A stretch of DNA of 64,000 bases, from the NCBI GenBank assembly GCA_947488345.1, contig CANKZQ010000002.1, forward strand, positions 124,001 through 188,000, in the 5' to 3' direction. Both the position numbers and the translations under genes were made by a program. Shown here in pieces: positions 8,898 to 17,639 of the stretch (the stretch's first letter is position 1; each line of letters starts with the position of its first letter). The stretch is from an uncultured Flavobacteriaceae bacterium. Its GTDB lineage: Bacteria > Bacteroidota > Bacteroidia > Flavobacteriales > Flavobacteriaceae. The notes below the pieces were generated by a model that saw nothing but the letters and a program-made list of their open reading frames with translations, made no database searches and had not been told where the DNA came from.

Positions 8898-10532
8898 ATG
8901 ACTAAAAGATGCTTACTACTTGTTGCAGCTTTCGTTCTAACGCAATTTATGGTTGCGCAAGAGCTGATTCCAACTGATTATTTATCGAAAGAATTTCATA
9001 AAGATAGGAGAGAAGCCCTACGTAAAAAAATGCCGAAGAATTCAGTAGCTATTTTTATGGCGAACCCTATTCGAAACAGAGCGAATGATGTAGATTACGT
9101 ATATCATCAAGATCCGAATTTCTATTATTTAACAGGGTATAGAGAACCAGACGCTGTGTTATTGATATTCTCTGAAGATCAAACGGAAGATTCAACTAGT
9201 TACAATGAATTGATTTATGTTCAGGAGAAAAATGCTCAGGCTGAAATGTGGACAGGTAAGAGGCTTGGTGTTAAAGGGACTCAAGAAAAATTAGGCTTCG
9301 CTAACGCTTTTAATGGTGGAGATTTTAAGGACTTATCCCTAAATTTTAAAGCATTTGATAAAGTTCTCTTATTTGACTTTAATAATGACTACAGAAACTC
9401 AAAGAGAAATAATGCCGATATTTTTGATCTTTCTGAGCAGTTAAAAGCTAAAATAGGATATTCTAAGGAAGTAATTCCTGACCCTACTAAGGAAAATTTA
9501 TATAAAACTATTAAAGCGACAGAAATAGAAAATAGTGCGAATGTTGCTCAAAATTTAGGTCGATACTTAGAATTCTATCCTGAGCTGAAAAAGGATGAGC
9601 TATTGGTCGGATACCAGACCGCATCTTCGGATGAACTCCGCAAAGAATTCAAGCAAAAGATAAGTTTAAAATTAGAAGCTATTCCTAAAACAAATATCGA
9701 TGTTCGTGGCTTAGGTCAACTGATGGGGTCTTTAAGAGAAACGAAACTTCCCGAAGAGTTGAAATTGTTAAAGAAAGCGGTAGAAATTTCGGCGGTTGGA
9801 CAGATTGAAATTATGAAAGCTATGCATCCAAATATGTCTGAAACAGAAATTCAGGGTGTACACGAATTTGTATATAAAAAGTATGGTGCAGAATATGAGG
9901 GGTATCCTTCAATAGTTGGTGGTGGTGGTAATGGCTGTATTCTTCATTACATAGAAAATAATAAAACCAAGGTTGGTAATGATCTTGTTTTAATGGATTT
10001 GGGTGCAGAATATCGCGGATATACGGCCGACGTTACAAGAACGATTCCAGCAAATGGTAAATTCTCACCAGCGCAAAAATCGATCTATGATATTGTTTAT
10101 GAGGCTCAAGAAGCAGGAATTGCCGAATCTAAAGTGGGTAATTCATTTTTCGCAACACACAGAGCTGCTCAAAAGGTTATCAATGAAGGCCTTGTGAAAC
10201 TAGGGATTATTAAATCGGTAGATGAAAAGCATTCTTACTTTCCACACGGTACTTCGCATCATATTGGTCTTGATGTTCATGATCCTTCAGCGAGTAGAAG
10301 TTTTAGTGAGAATATGGTGATTACCGTTGAACCTGGAATCTATATTCCTGAGGGTAGTCCTTGCGATAAAAAGTGGTGGGGTATTGCCGTTCGTATTGAA
10401 GATGATATTTTGATCACCAAGGATGGACCCATAAATTTATCCGCGAAAGCGCCGAGAAAATCAGAAGAAATTGAGCAATTAATGCTTCAAAAAAGTGTTC
10501 TAACCGATTTTAAACTTCCCGATTTAGACTAA
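8898..10532 (+). CDS. exported Xaa-Pro aminopeptidase, M24B family
   Basis: A 544-residue protein starting at the ATG at 8898, with a type I signal peptide (MTKRCLLLVAAFVLTQFMVAQ). The aminopeptidase P N-terminal domain covers about residues 25-200 and the creatinase-fold M24 metallopeptidase domain about 270-520. Metal ligands are visible as MDLGAEYRGYTADVTRT (two Asp), HGTSHHIGLDVHD (His), VEPGIYIPEG (Glu) and VRIEDDILIT (Glu). M24B enzymes remove an N-terminal residue in front of proline; the signal peptide places this one in the periplasm. It is followed by a shared terminator with lysA on the other strand. Confidence 0.93.
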   Translation: MTKRCLLLVAAFVLTQFMVAQELIPTDYLSKEFHKDRREALRKKMPKNSVAIFMANPIRNRANDVDYVYHQDPNFYYLTGYREPDAVLLIFSEDQTEDSTSYNELIYVQEKNAQAEMWTGKRLGVKGTQEKLGFANAFNGGDFKDLSLNFKAFDKVLLFDFNNDYRNSKRNNADIFDLSEQLKAKIGYSKEVIPDPTKENLYKTIKATEIENSANVAQNLGRYLEFYPELKKDELLVGYQTASSDELRKEFKQKISLKLEAIPKTNIDVRGLGQLMGSLRETKLPEELKLLKKAVEISAVGQIEIMKAMHPNMSETEIQGVHEFVYKKYGAEYEGYPSIVGGGGNGCILHYIENNKTKVGNDLVLMDLGAEYRGYTADVTRTIPANGKFSPAQKSIYDIVYEAQEAGIAESKVGNSFFATHRAAQKVINEGLVKLGIIKSVDEKHSYFPHGTSHHIGLDVHDPSASRSFSENMVITVEPGIYIPEGSPCDKKWWGIAVRIEDDILITKDGPINLSAKAPRKSEEIEQLMLQKSVLTDFKLPDLD

Positions 10533-10540
10533 GAGAAATA

Positions 10541-10568
10541 AAACGCCAACATCTTGTTGGCGTTTTTT
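10541..10568. terminator. bidirectional intrinsic terminator
   Basis: An 11-pair perfect stem (10541-10551 with 10555-10565, loop TCT) of the form AAACGCCAAC...GTTGGCGTTT, flanked by a T run on one side and an A run on the other. It sits between the convergent aminopeptidase and lysA genes, 8 bases after one stop and 5 bases before the other. Confidence 0.85.
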
Positions 10569-10570
10569 GT

Positions 10571-11776
10571 TTACAGGGTTAATTGTTCTTGATTTCTTAA
10601 GATATCATCGATGGTTTCTCTTTTACGAATGAGATAGTCTTTTCCTTTATGGATAAGCACTTCTGCCGGGCGATATCGAGAATTGTAATTTGAAGCCATT
10701 GAAAAGCAGTAAGCTCCAGCATTGCTAAAACTCAAAATATCACCTTCACTAATTTCATTAATTCTTCTATTGGCACCCAAGGTATCTGTTTCACATATAT
10801 AACCTACGACACTGTAAAATCGTTCTTTTCCTTTTGGATTAGATATGTTTTCTATGTGATGATAGGCATCATAAAACATAGGACGTATCAAATGGTTCAT
10901 GCCTGTATCAACACCTGCAAAAACGGTAGAAGTCGTTTGTTTTACGACATTTACGTTTACTAAGAACTTACCGGCTTCGCTTACCAAGAATTTTCCAGGC
11001 TCGAACATTAAGGTCAAATCTCTACCAAAATCTTTGCAGAATTCATTGAATCGTTTCGATAGTTTTTTTCCCAATTCTTCAATATCCGTTTCAATATCTC
11101 CTTCTTTGTATGGAACTTTAAAACCGCTTCCAAAATCTATATAGGCTAAATCCTTAAAGGTTTCTGCTGCATTGAATAAAATTTCTGTAGCTCGTAAGAA
11201 GGCGTCTACATCATAAATATCTGATCCTGTATGCATGTGAATACCATTTATGAGCATACCAGTATTTTCAACAACCCGATGTATATGTGGTAATTGATGT
11301 ATTGAAATACCAAATTTAGAATCAATATGCCCCACAGAAATTTTACTATTTCCTCCAGCCATGATATGTGGATTAATACGAATACATACAGGAGTTTTTG
11401 GATGTTTTTGCCCAAATTGTTCAAGTATTGAGATGTTATCAATATTAATTTGAACCCCTAAATCTTTGGCTTGTTCTATTTCCTCTAGTGATACACCATT
11501 TGGTGTGAATATGATATCATTAGGATCAAAACCAGCCTTTAGTCCCAATTGAACTTCTTGAATTGAAACAGTATCCAAACCTGAATTTAGCTGTTTGAAT
11601 ACTTTTAATATATTGATATTAGAAAGCGCTTTAACGGCATAGTTTATTCGCAAGCTCGCAACACTAGAAAAGGCAGTCGTTATGCGCTTGTATTGAGCAC
11701 TGATTTTCCCCGAATCATATACGTATAAAGGGGTATCATATTTTTTTGCTAATGATAATAACAATTTTTGAGTCAT
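10571..11776 (-). CDS. lysA: diaminopimelate decarboxylase
   Basis: A 401-residue PLP enzyme of fold type III making lysine from meso-diaminopimelate. The PLP lysine is in YAVKALSN (about residue 48); HMHTGSDIYD, FGSGFKVPY and EPGKFLV form the barrel loops that hold PLP; CETDTLG and AGAYCFSMASNYNSR are the C-terminal substrate and dimer motifs. A perfect TATATTTG -7 box lies at 11797-11804 on the same strand, about 20 bases before the ATG. It follows pepT on the same strand after an 87-base gap, so it likely has its own transcript. Confidence 0.95.
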   Translation of the reverse strand: MTQKLLLSLAKKYDTPLYVYDSGKISAQYKRITTAFSSVASLRINYAVKALSNINILKVFKQLNSGLDTVSIQEVQLGLKAGFDPNDIIFTPNGVSLEEIEQAKDLGVQINIDNISILEQFGQKHPKTPVCIRINPHIMAGGNSKISVGHIDSKFGISIHQLPHIHRVVENTGMLINGIHMHTGSDIYDVDAFLRATEILFNAAETFKDLAYIDFGSGFKVPYKEGDIETDIEELGKKLSKRFNEFCKDFGRDLTLMFEPGKFLVSEAGKFLVNVNVVKQTTSTVFAGVDTGMNHLIRPMFYDAYHHIENISNPKGKERFYSVVGYICETDTLGANRRINEISEGDILSFSNAGAYCFSMASNYNSRYRPAEVLIHKGKDYLIRKRETIDDILRNQEQLTL

Positions 11777-11796
11777 ATTGTTTTAATTATAAAAAC

Positions 11797-11804
11797 CAAA
11801 TATA
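11797..11804 (-). promoter_or_regulatory. candidate -7 promoter box for lysA
   Basis: TATATTTG on the minus strand, a perfect match to TANNTTTG. I see no clear TTTG at the expected -33 distance, so this is a partial promoter call. Confidence 0.4.
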
Positions 11805-11863
11805 TATAACCGAAGGTGTAAATAAAACTTTAGTGTAAAAATATTACACAAAGAGCCTATTTG

Positions 11864-13099
11864 TTATTTTTTGGCTTTCTCGGCTGTAATTTCAGCTATT
11901 TTTACGATCACTTCAATTGCCTTTTGCATAGATTCTACAGGCACATATTCATAACGGCCATGAAAATTATGTCCGCCAGCAAAAATGTTCGGACATGGTA
12001 ATCCTTTATAAGAGAGTTGCGAACCATCCGTACCACCTCTAATAGCCTTGATCAGGGGTTTGATGCCAACAGCTTTCATAGCTTCCTCGGCAATATCTAC
12101 AATGTGCATAACCGGTTCGATTTTTTCTTTCATGTTGAAATACTGATCCTGAATATCAACACTGATCAGTTCATTTCCATGTTTGGCGTTGATAACATTA
12201 GCTGCATTCTGGAAATCGATTTTACGTTTTTGAAACAATTGCATATCATGATCTCGAATAATATACTGTAATTCTGTTTTTTCAACTTCACCGTTTATCT
12301 CAAATAAGTGAAAAAAGCCTTCATAACCTTCGGTTTTTTCAGGAATTTCAGTCCGTGGTAGCTGCGCAATAAACTCATTAGCGATGAGCATAGAATTGAT
12401 CATCTTCCCTTTGGCATATCCAGGATGCACAATTTTCCCCGTTATAGTAACTTTCGCTCCAGCGGCATTAAAATTTTCATACTCCAATTCTCCTATTTGA
12501 CTACCATCCATGGTATAGGCCCAATCGGCACCAAATTGGTCAACATCAAATAGATGTGCTCCTTTTCCCACTTCTTCATCGGGTGTGAATGCAATTCTAA
12601 TTTTTCCATGTTTAATTTCCGGATGCTCAATTAAATAGTGCATCGCACTTATAATCTCGGTAATACCTGCTTTATCATCAGCTCCTAGAAGAGTAGTGCC
12701 ATCAGTCGTAATAATTGTTTGACCTTTATAGAGTAGTAAATCTTCGAAATAATCAGGAGAGAGTATAATTTTCTCTTCTTTGTTTAAGATAATATCGGTG
12801 CCATCATAATTTTCATGAATCTGTGGCTTTACGTTGGTGCCAGTATAATCAGGACTTGTATCAATGTGTGAAATAAAACCAATTACAGGTGTATCATAAT
12901 CGACATTGCTTGGTAAGGTCGCCATGATATAGCAATTATCGTCTAGAGTAATGTCTTTCATTCCAATAGCCTCTAAATCTTTGACCAAGATATTCGCTAA
13001 ATCCCATTGTTTTTCGGTACTAGGAAACGCTGAATTGTCGGCATCAGACTGGGTATCTATAGTAACGTATTTTATAAATCGATCGATAATATGTTTCAT
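11864..13099 (-). CDS. pepT: peptidase T (tripeptide aminopeptidase), M20B
   Basis: A 411-residue di-zinc aminopeptidase releasing N-terminal residues from tripeptides. The metal sites show as [14 protein letters not shown] (His, Asp), [10 protein letters not shown] (bridging Asp), TPDEEVGKG (catalytic Glu pair), [10 protein letters not shown] (Asp), and [14 protein letters not shown] near the end (His). [15 protein letters not shown] is the usual PepT block. No signal peptide, so it is cytosolic. A good promoter lies 17 to 49 bases upstream of the start. Confidence 0.95.
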   Translation of the reverse strand: MKHIIDRFIKYVTIDTQSDADNSAFPSTEKQWDLANILVKDLEAIGMKDITLDDNCYIMATLPSNVDYDTPVIGFISHIDTSPDYTGTNVKPQIHENYDGTDIILNKEEKIILSPDYFEDLLLYKGQTIITTDGTTLLGADDKAGITEIISAMHYLIEHPEIKHGKIRIAFTPDEEVGKGAHLFDVDQFGADWAYTMDGSQIGELEYENFNAAGAKVTITGKIVHPGYAKGKMINSMLIANEFIAQLPRTEIPEKTEGYEGFFHLFEINGEVEKTELQYIIRDHDMQLFQKRKIDFQNAANVINAKHGNELISVDIQDQYFNMKEKIEPVMHIVDIAEEAMKAVGIKPLIKAIRGGTDGSQLSYKGLPCPNIFAGGHNFHGRYEYVPVESMQKAIEVIVKIAEITAEKAKK

Positions 13100-13115
13100 G
13101 AAACTCTATTTTTGT

Positions 13116-13148
13116 CAAAAATATTAAATCTATTCCGATAAAAACAAA
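13116..13148 (-). promoter_or_regulatory. promoter of pepT
   Basis: Minus strand TTTG-N21-TATTTTTG, perfect boxes with spacing inside the flavobacterial range. Its -33 box touches the terminator of the preceding lipoprotein gene. Confidence 0.55.
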
Positions 13149-13175
13149 AGAGGCTACTTAAAAAAGCAGCCTCTT
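13141..13175 (-). terminator. intrinsic terminator of the first tandem lipoprotein
   Basis: On the minus strand AAGAGGCT pairs with AGCCTCTT around a 12-base loop with a small inner CTT/AAG pairing, followed by TTGTTTTT. A near-identical copy lies at 14611-14644 after the second paralogue, so the terminator was duplicated with the gene. Confidence 0.75.
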
Positions 13176-13197
13176 AAAATTAATTATATGTAGAATA

Positions 13198-14436
13198 CTA
13201 GATTGCAGTTTTACATACTTTTGCGTGAGGAATAAAGTAACTATACGCTCCTAGCTTTTCTTTGTCAAAAGCTATAGTTGGAAGTTTAAAGTTATTCCCA
13301 TCTAAGCTATCAATTTTATAGGTGTAGTATTCAGGAGATGTGGTGAAGTTACCTTCACTATCTGTTGGATACTTATCAAAACCGAAATAGAAACTTACTT
13401 CAGACAATTCATAACTTGAATCCGTTACGACGTACTCAGCAGACAACGACGGTAAATTATTGTTGTCGGCATCATAAAATACGTTCAATTCGATATAACC
13501 TATCTGGATTTTATCTTCCTCTGTACATTGTTCTCCTTCTTCATTGACATATAAAGGCATCTGCCAGTTCTTGCCATTATTATTTTGATACTCTTCAAGG
13601 ATAATAAATTTTATGAGGTTAGTCCATCCCCAGTCAGAGAATCCACCTTCAGAAAAACAAAGTGATAACGGCTTGTAAAATAAACCTTTTGCATCAACAC
13701 ATTCTTTTTCTACTTCACAATCTTTTTTACAGTATTCAAACGATCGTACCCATTCGTTATAATAGTAACATCTTGAATAATAAGAGTAGCTATACGTTTG
13801 CGTTAGGCTCTCATCATATGCAAAAGATGTATACAAACATCTACTGTAGCTGTCATATACTTTCGCGTAGGCAACAATTTCTAAGCACTCCATGTCAACA
13901 TCAGACATCGGAATTACATACGTTGCATTTTTCGTACCTCCAAAATAATAAGGAAATGCTTTGTAGTTGAACTTTCTTAAATTCGGAAAACCGTTAGAAT
14001 AGAAAGGAGTACTTCCTTTTGCGCCAATGTTTAAATACACTTTTTTCATGTATTTATGCTGGTCAGCAGTAAACGTTAGGTACAAATTCTCTTCATCATT
14101 CGTCACCTTAACTTCTCCTACCTTTTTCTTTTTTGAGCCAACTAACAATGACATTGTTGTAGCCTCACCACACATATTGTCAATTTTTTCTTGACTTAAC
14201 TCTGATGGTTTTAATAAGGTGTAATTATAATAACCATATGTTTTTTTATCGATTCCTGTAGGGGCTTCTTCTTCAACATCAGATTCTTCAATCGAACCAT
14301 CATTTTCAAAAAAGTCAGGTTCAATATTTACTTTATTGGATGTTGGAATTACGTCATCTTCTTCAGATGTGTTACACGCGGTAAATAGCAGAAATAAGGC
14401 CACAAGGGAATATGACCATAAGTAATTTTTTTTCAT
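13198..14436 (-). CDS. tandem mosaic lipoprotein paralogue A, function unknown
   Basis: A 412-residue lipoprotein starting at the ATG at 14436. The signal peptide MKKNYLWSYSLVALFLL ends at a Cys followed by an acidic stretch (SEEDD), which resembles Bacteroidota surface-lipoprotein export signals. Residues about 60-230 are a variable domain with VTNDEENLYLTF and a Tyr-rich patch. The last 179 residues, from YCKKDCEVEKEC onward, are about 94 percent identical by eye to paralogue B (14669-15709) and hold five or more Cys, suggesting disulfides. I do not recognise a named family. It has a perfect promoter and its own terminator. Confidence 0.8.
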   Translation of the reverse strand: MKKNYLWSYSLVALFLLFTACNTSEEDDVIPTSNKVNIEPDFFENDGSIEESDVEEEAPTGIDKKTYGYYNYTLLKPSELSQEKIDNMCGEATTMSLLVGSKKKKVGEVKVTNDEENLYLTFTADQHKYMKKVYLNIGAKGSTPFYSNGFPNLRKFNYKAFPYYFGGTKNATYVIPMSDVDMECLEIVAYAKVYDSYSRCLYTSFAYDESLTQTYSYSYYSRCYYYNEWVRSFEYCKKDCEVEKECVDAKGLFYKPLSLCFSEGGFSDWGWTNLIKFIILEEYQNNNGKNWQMPLYVNEEGEQCTEEDKIQIGYIELNVFYDADNNNLPSLSAEYVVTDSSYELSEVSFYFGFDKYPTDSEGNFTTSPEYYTYKIDSLDGNNFKLPTIAFDKEKLGAYSYFIPHAKVCKTAI

Positions 14437-14468
14437 AGCAAATAAAAATTTAATTATTAATAGTGGAG

Positions 14469-14499
14469 CAAATGTATTATAAAAAAAACAATACGCAAA
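14469..14499 (-). promoter_or_regulatory. perfect promoter of lipoprotein paralogue A
   Basis: Minus strand TTTG-N19-TACATTTG, an exact match to the Bacteroidota consensus, 33 bases before the ATG at 14436. The same boxes at the same spacing recur before paralogue B. Confidence 0.75.
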
Positions 14500-14610
14500 A
14501 GAAAATACGCTTTTTATAGAAAAAAAGGCGTTAATAATCAGTGAGTTATGTTGAGCAATTATCTGTTGCATGGAACAATGTTTTTATCAAAATAGATTTA
14601 ATATTTGATC

Positions 14611-14644
14611 AAAACAAAAGAGGCTACTTAAAAAGCAGCCTCTT
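14611..14644 (-). terminator. intrinsic terminator of the second tandem lipoprotein
   Basis: Same AAGAGGCT/AGCCTCTT stem as at 13141-13175 with a loop one base shorter, followed on the minus strand by TTGTTTTG. Confidence 0.72.
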
Positions 14645-14668
14645 AAAATTAATTGTGCATATAGAATA

Positions 14669-15709
14669 CTACATGGTAGTTTTACATACTTTTGCGTGAG
14701 GAATAAAATAGCTATAAGCTCCTAGCTTTTCTTTGTCAAAAGCTATCGTTGGAAGTTTAAAGTCATTCCCGTCTAAGTTATCAACTTTATACGTGTAATA
14801 TTCTGGAGATGTGGTGAAGTTACCTTCACTATCTGTTGGATACTTATCAAATCCGAAATAGAAACTTACTTCAGACAATTCATAACTTGAATCGGTTAAG
14901 ATGTATTCAGCAGACAGCGATGGTAAATTATTATTGTCGGCATCATAAAATACGTTCAATTCAATATAACCAATTTGGATTTTATCTTGTTCTGTACATT
15001 GTTCTCCTTCTTCATTGATATATAAAGGCATCTGCCAGTTCTTGCCATTATTATTTTGATACTCGTCAAGGATAATAAATTTTATCAGGTTCGTCCATCC
15101 CCATTCAGAGAATCCACCTTCAGAAAAACAAAGTGACAAAGGTTTATAGAATAGACCTTTTGCATCAACACACTCTTTTTCTACCTCACAGTCTTTTTTG
15201 CAATATTCGAAATAGCAACCCCATCGTTTTCCAGAGAATTCTTTATCTCCACAACCAAATGCTGTTTCAGATTGTTTAATTTCCCCATCAACTATTTTAT
15301 TTACAACTGCATGAGCAACAATTACAAAACAGTCATTTAAATCAGACAAAGGAATTACGAAGGGATCATTGTTATCACCATGGTAAGGAAAGTGACCTAT
15401 TTTCGGATTACCAGAACGTGTTTGAGGAATATCTTCTTCAGGACCGACATAAAGATGAGTTTCAGAAATAGACCAATCATCATTCGTTTGATAAGTAACA
15501 TAAAGATTTTCTTCATCATTAGTAACGGTTACAGTCCCTGCATCAATATGTTGACCAGCAATTAATGTTACAATTTTAGCATCCTCACAGGTCGTCTGTT
15601 GAGCAGAAGATTTCTCGTTAAATTCAAAATTAACATCTTCAGAATTACATGCGATACATAGCAGAAATAAGGCCACAAGGGAATATGACCATAAGTAATT
15701 TTTTTTCAT
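14669..15709 (-). CDS. tandem mosaic lipoprotein paralogue B, function unknown
   Basis: A 346-residue lipoprotein. Its first 17 residues equal those of paralogue A, with lipobox then CNSEDV. Residues about 41-165 hold a domain with LIAGQHIDAG, VTVTNDEENLYVTY and ETHLYVG, a pattern I associate with uncharacterised Bacteroidota lipoproteins; paralogue A has only a diverged version of this domain. From residue 168 (YCKKDC) to the end it nearly equals paralogue A, with 11 conservative changes in 179 positions. Probably anchored in the outer membrane. Arose by tandem duplication that included promoter and terminator. Confidence 0.8.
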   Translation of the reverse strand: MKKNYLWSYSLVALFLLCIACNSEDVNFEFNEKSSAQQTTCEDAKIVTLIAGQHIDAGTVTVTNDEENLYVTYQTNDDWSISETHLYVGPEEDIPQTRSGNPKIGHFPYHGDNNDPFVIPLSDLNDCFVIVAHAVVNKIVDGEIKQSETAFGCGDKEFSGKRWGCYFEYCKKDCEVEKECVDAKGLFYKPLSLCFSEGGFSEWGWTNLIKFIILDEYQNNNGKNWQMPLYINEEGEQCTEQDKIQIGYIELNVFYDADNNNLPSLSAEYILTDSSYELSEVSFYFGFDKYPTDSEGNFTTSPEYYTYKVDNLDGNDFKLPTIAFDKEKLGAYSYFIPHAKVCKTTM

Positions 15710-15740
15710 AGCAAATAAAATTTAATTATTAACAGTTGAG

Positions 15741-15771
15741 CAAATGTATTATAAAAATAACAATATGCAAA
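15741..15771 (-). promoter_or_regulatory. perfect promoter of lipoprotein paralogue B
   Basis: Minus strand TTTG-N19-TACATTTG, identical boxes and spacing to the copy at 14469-14499. Confidence 0.75.
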
Positions 15772-15871
15772 AGAAAATGTACTTTTTACAGTAAAAAAAG
15801 GTGCTAATAATCAGTTAGTTAAATGCTTAATTTTGTCTTTTAGTATTCAAAATTCGACGACACTCGACAAT

Positions 15872-16429
15872 TTATTCTATAATTTTTACTTTATCGAATA
15901 AGGCTAAAGATTCACACAATCTAGCGTCAACATCAACATTTCCATACAATTTCGTTGTCATTAAGAAATATTCATCCTCGTCTGTTTTAAGATACATTTG
16001 AATAAATGTATACAGGCGATCAGACCTTTTACCTTGAGATAAATTCCAAAAACTCTCTTTTTTCTTAAACTTACCAAAACCCGACTTTACAGTAGTCATC
16101 TGTTCTCTTATCTGTAAAGTATCCTTAACACTTTTGGCTAAAGCATCATTTAAAGAAAGCTCTCCTTGATGCCATGCGATATCTAATATGTAGGTTTCGC
16201 TCAATTGTTTGGTAGTATCAGCAGCATAAATTTGAGATTTATACTCATCATAGTATAGCTGAGTTTCCCAATTTTCAGGGACTACTACTTTGAATTTTTT
16301 GAGAATATCTCTTATTTCCTTTGTTTTTCCCATTTTTGGAGCCGAGTCGCATCCAAGTTCACTTTCAATGGCTGTTTTGCGACAACTACATATCGAAATA
16401 GCCAAACATAGTAGTAGTATTTTTTTCAT
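15872..16429 (-). CDS. lipoprotein of unknown function
   Basis: A 185-residue lipoprotein (MKKILLLCLAISICSC, lipobox I-C-S-C). The mature part has KKFKVVVPENWETQLYYDEYKSQIY and TYILDIAWHQGELSLNDAL, suggesting an alpha/beta fold like small lipoproteins that bind partner proteins, but I do not recognise the family. Its ATG overlaps the stop of the upstream Asp-box lipoprotein by one base (TAATG), so the two are translationally coupled and may act together at the envelope. Confidence 0.7.
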   Translation of the reverse strand: MKKILLLCLAISICSCRKTAIESELGCDSAPKMGKTKEIRDILKKFKVVVPENWETQLYYDEYKSQIYAADTTKQLSETYILDIAWHQGELSLNDALAKSVKDTLQIREQMTTVKSGFGKFKKKESFWNLSQGKRSDRLYTFIQMYLKTDEDEYFLMTTKLYGNVDVDARLCESLALFDKVKIIE

Positions 16430-17481
16430 TAATTCTGGTTTAGTATCAGTTTTCCTATTTTATTTTTTCCTGCCAGCCAAGCTATATTTTCATTGACAAA
16501 TTGTATTGTATAGTAATCTTTTTCTTTACTAACTTCTTTCCAAGAGCTACCACCATCATTAGAAAATGAAACTCCCGTTGACCCTACGGCTATGATTTCT
16601 TTTCCCTCGGTGTTCGGAATATATTGCACACAGCTTTTATATCCTGGTTCGCTGTTATCAGCGACTAAAGTCCAAGTTTTTCCACCATCTTGAGTAATTG
16701 CTTTATTGGCTTGATTATCCTTTTTGTCTTCCCAATTTCCGCCAAATATAATTCCATTATTGGAATCATAAAAATCTATACTGTAAATACCTGTCATTTT
16801 GCCTCCTTGGGTGATCGGAGTGTTATGTACTTCCCATGTTTTTCCTTTATTAGGGGAGTGAAAAACTCGAGCTCGCTGACCTCCAGTTGCGATCCATACA
16901 TTTGAATCTACAATAGCAATATTTGTATTGCTAGCAGCAAATGCAGCCTCTCCTTGTTCAATTTTGGGTAGTTGATCACACGAAAGTTTCGACCAACTAT
17001 TCCCTCCATCATTTGTGAGTATAATTGACAGGCATCCTTCTGTTGGGTCTCCCATGGCAATGCCATTTTTGGCATCAAAGAAAGACATTGCATCATAAAA
17101 GACCTTTTCATGTTCTTCTTTATAAACCAGTTCAGCTTCGCCATCAGTGTATTTATATAACAACGCAGGATTGCCAACACTCAACACAAAAAGAGCGTCG
17201 CCATTTGAAGCGATGCTTCTAAAATGAGGAGTAATGGTATCGTGTTTGATCGTTGTTATCATCATTTTATTCGTAAATCCAGTACTCATACCGATGTTTC
17301 CATCGGACGTAGCGAAGAACAAGGTAGAGTCTTTCAAAACATGAATTGCCCTGATACTGGTGCTATCAATTTTTATTTCTTCTATTGAAATGTTTTCAAA
17401 TGTTCTTGGGCGTATTTCATTTTTACAAGAAATAAATAGGAGTATAAGACTTAAAATTAAGAGGAGACGATGGCTTTTCAT
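16429..17481 (-). CDS. Asp-box (BNR/YCF48-like) beta-propeller lipoprotein
   Basis: A 350-residue lipoprotein; the ATG at 17481 gives MKSHRLLLILSLILLFISC, a clean signal and lipobox. Four Asp-box turns are visible: TNDGGNSW, SPNKGKTW, TQDGGKTW and SNDGGSSW. This repeat marks sialidase-like or YCF48-like beta-propellers; no sialidase Arg triad is evident, so YCF48-like is the better label. Such proteins often get called oxidoreductase in flavobacterial genomes without support. A TATTTTTG -7 box lies at 17502-17509. Coupled by TAATG to the small lipoprotein gene downstream. Confidence 0.78.
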   Translation of the reverse strand: MKSHRLLLILSLILLFISCKNEIRPRTFENISIEEIKIDSTSIRAIHVLKDSTLFFATSDGNIGMSTGFTNKMMITTIKHDTITPHFRSIASNGDALFVLSVGNPALLYKYTDGEAELVYKEEHEKVFYDAMSFFDAKNGIAMGDPTEGCLSIILTNDGGNSWSKLSCDQLPKIEQGEAAFAASNTNIAIVDSNVWIATGGQRARVFHSPNKGKTWEVHNTPITQGGKMTGIYSIDFYDSNNGIIFGGNWEDKKDNQANKAITQDGGKTWTLVADNSEPGYKSCVQYIPNTEGKEIIAVGSTGVSFSNDGGSSWKEVSKEKDYYTIQFVNENIAWLAGKNKIGKLILNQN

Positions 17482-17639
17482 TTTAAATAGATTAGATTTA
17501 TCAAAAATAAGTGATTTGAAAAAGAAATGATTCATTTTTTATGGCATTTTAAATGTTAGAGGCTTGAACACAACAATGATGTTCGTTTGTAAAGGTTTAA
17601 GGATTTTTTTTAAGAATATAAACAACAAGTAGATAGTAA

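Noticed and set aside
13198-15709. Tandem lipoproteins as an assembly artefact
   Set aside because: The copies differ in the middle domain, at 11 sites in the shared end and in loop lengths, so they are real paralogues.
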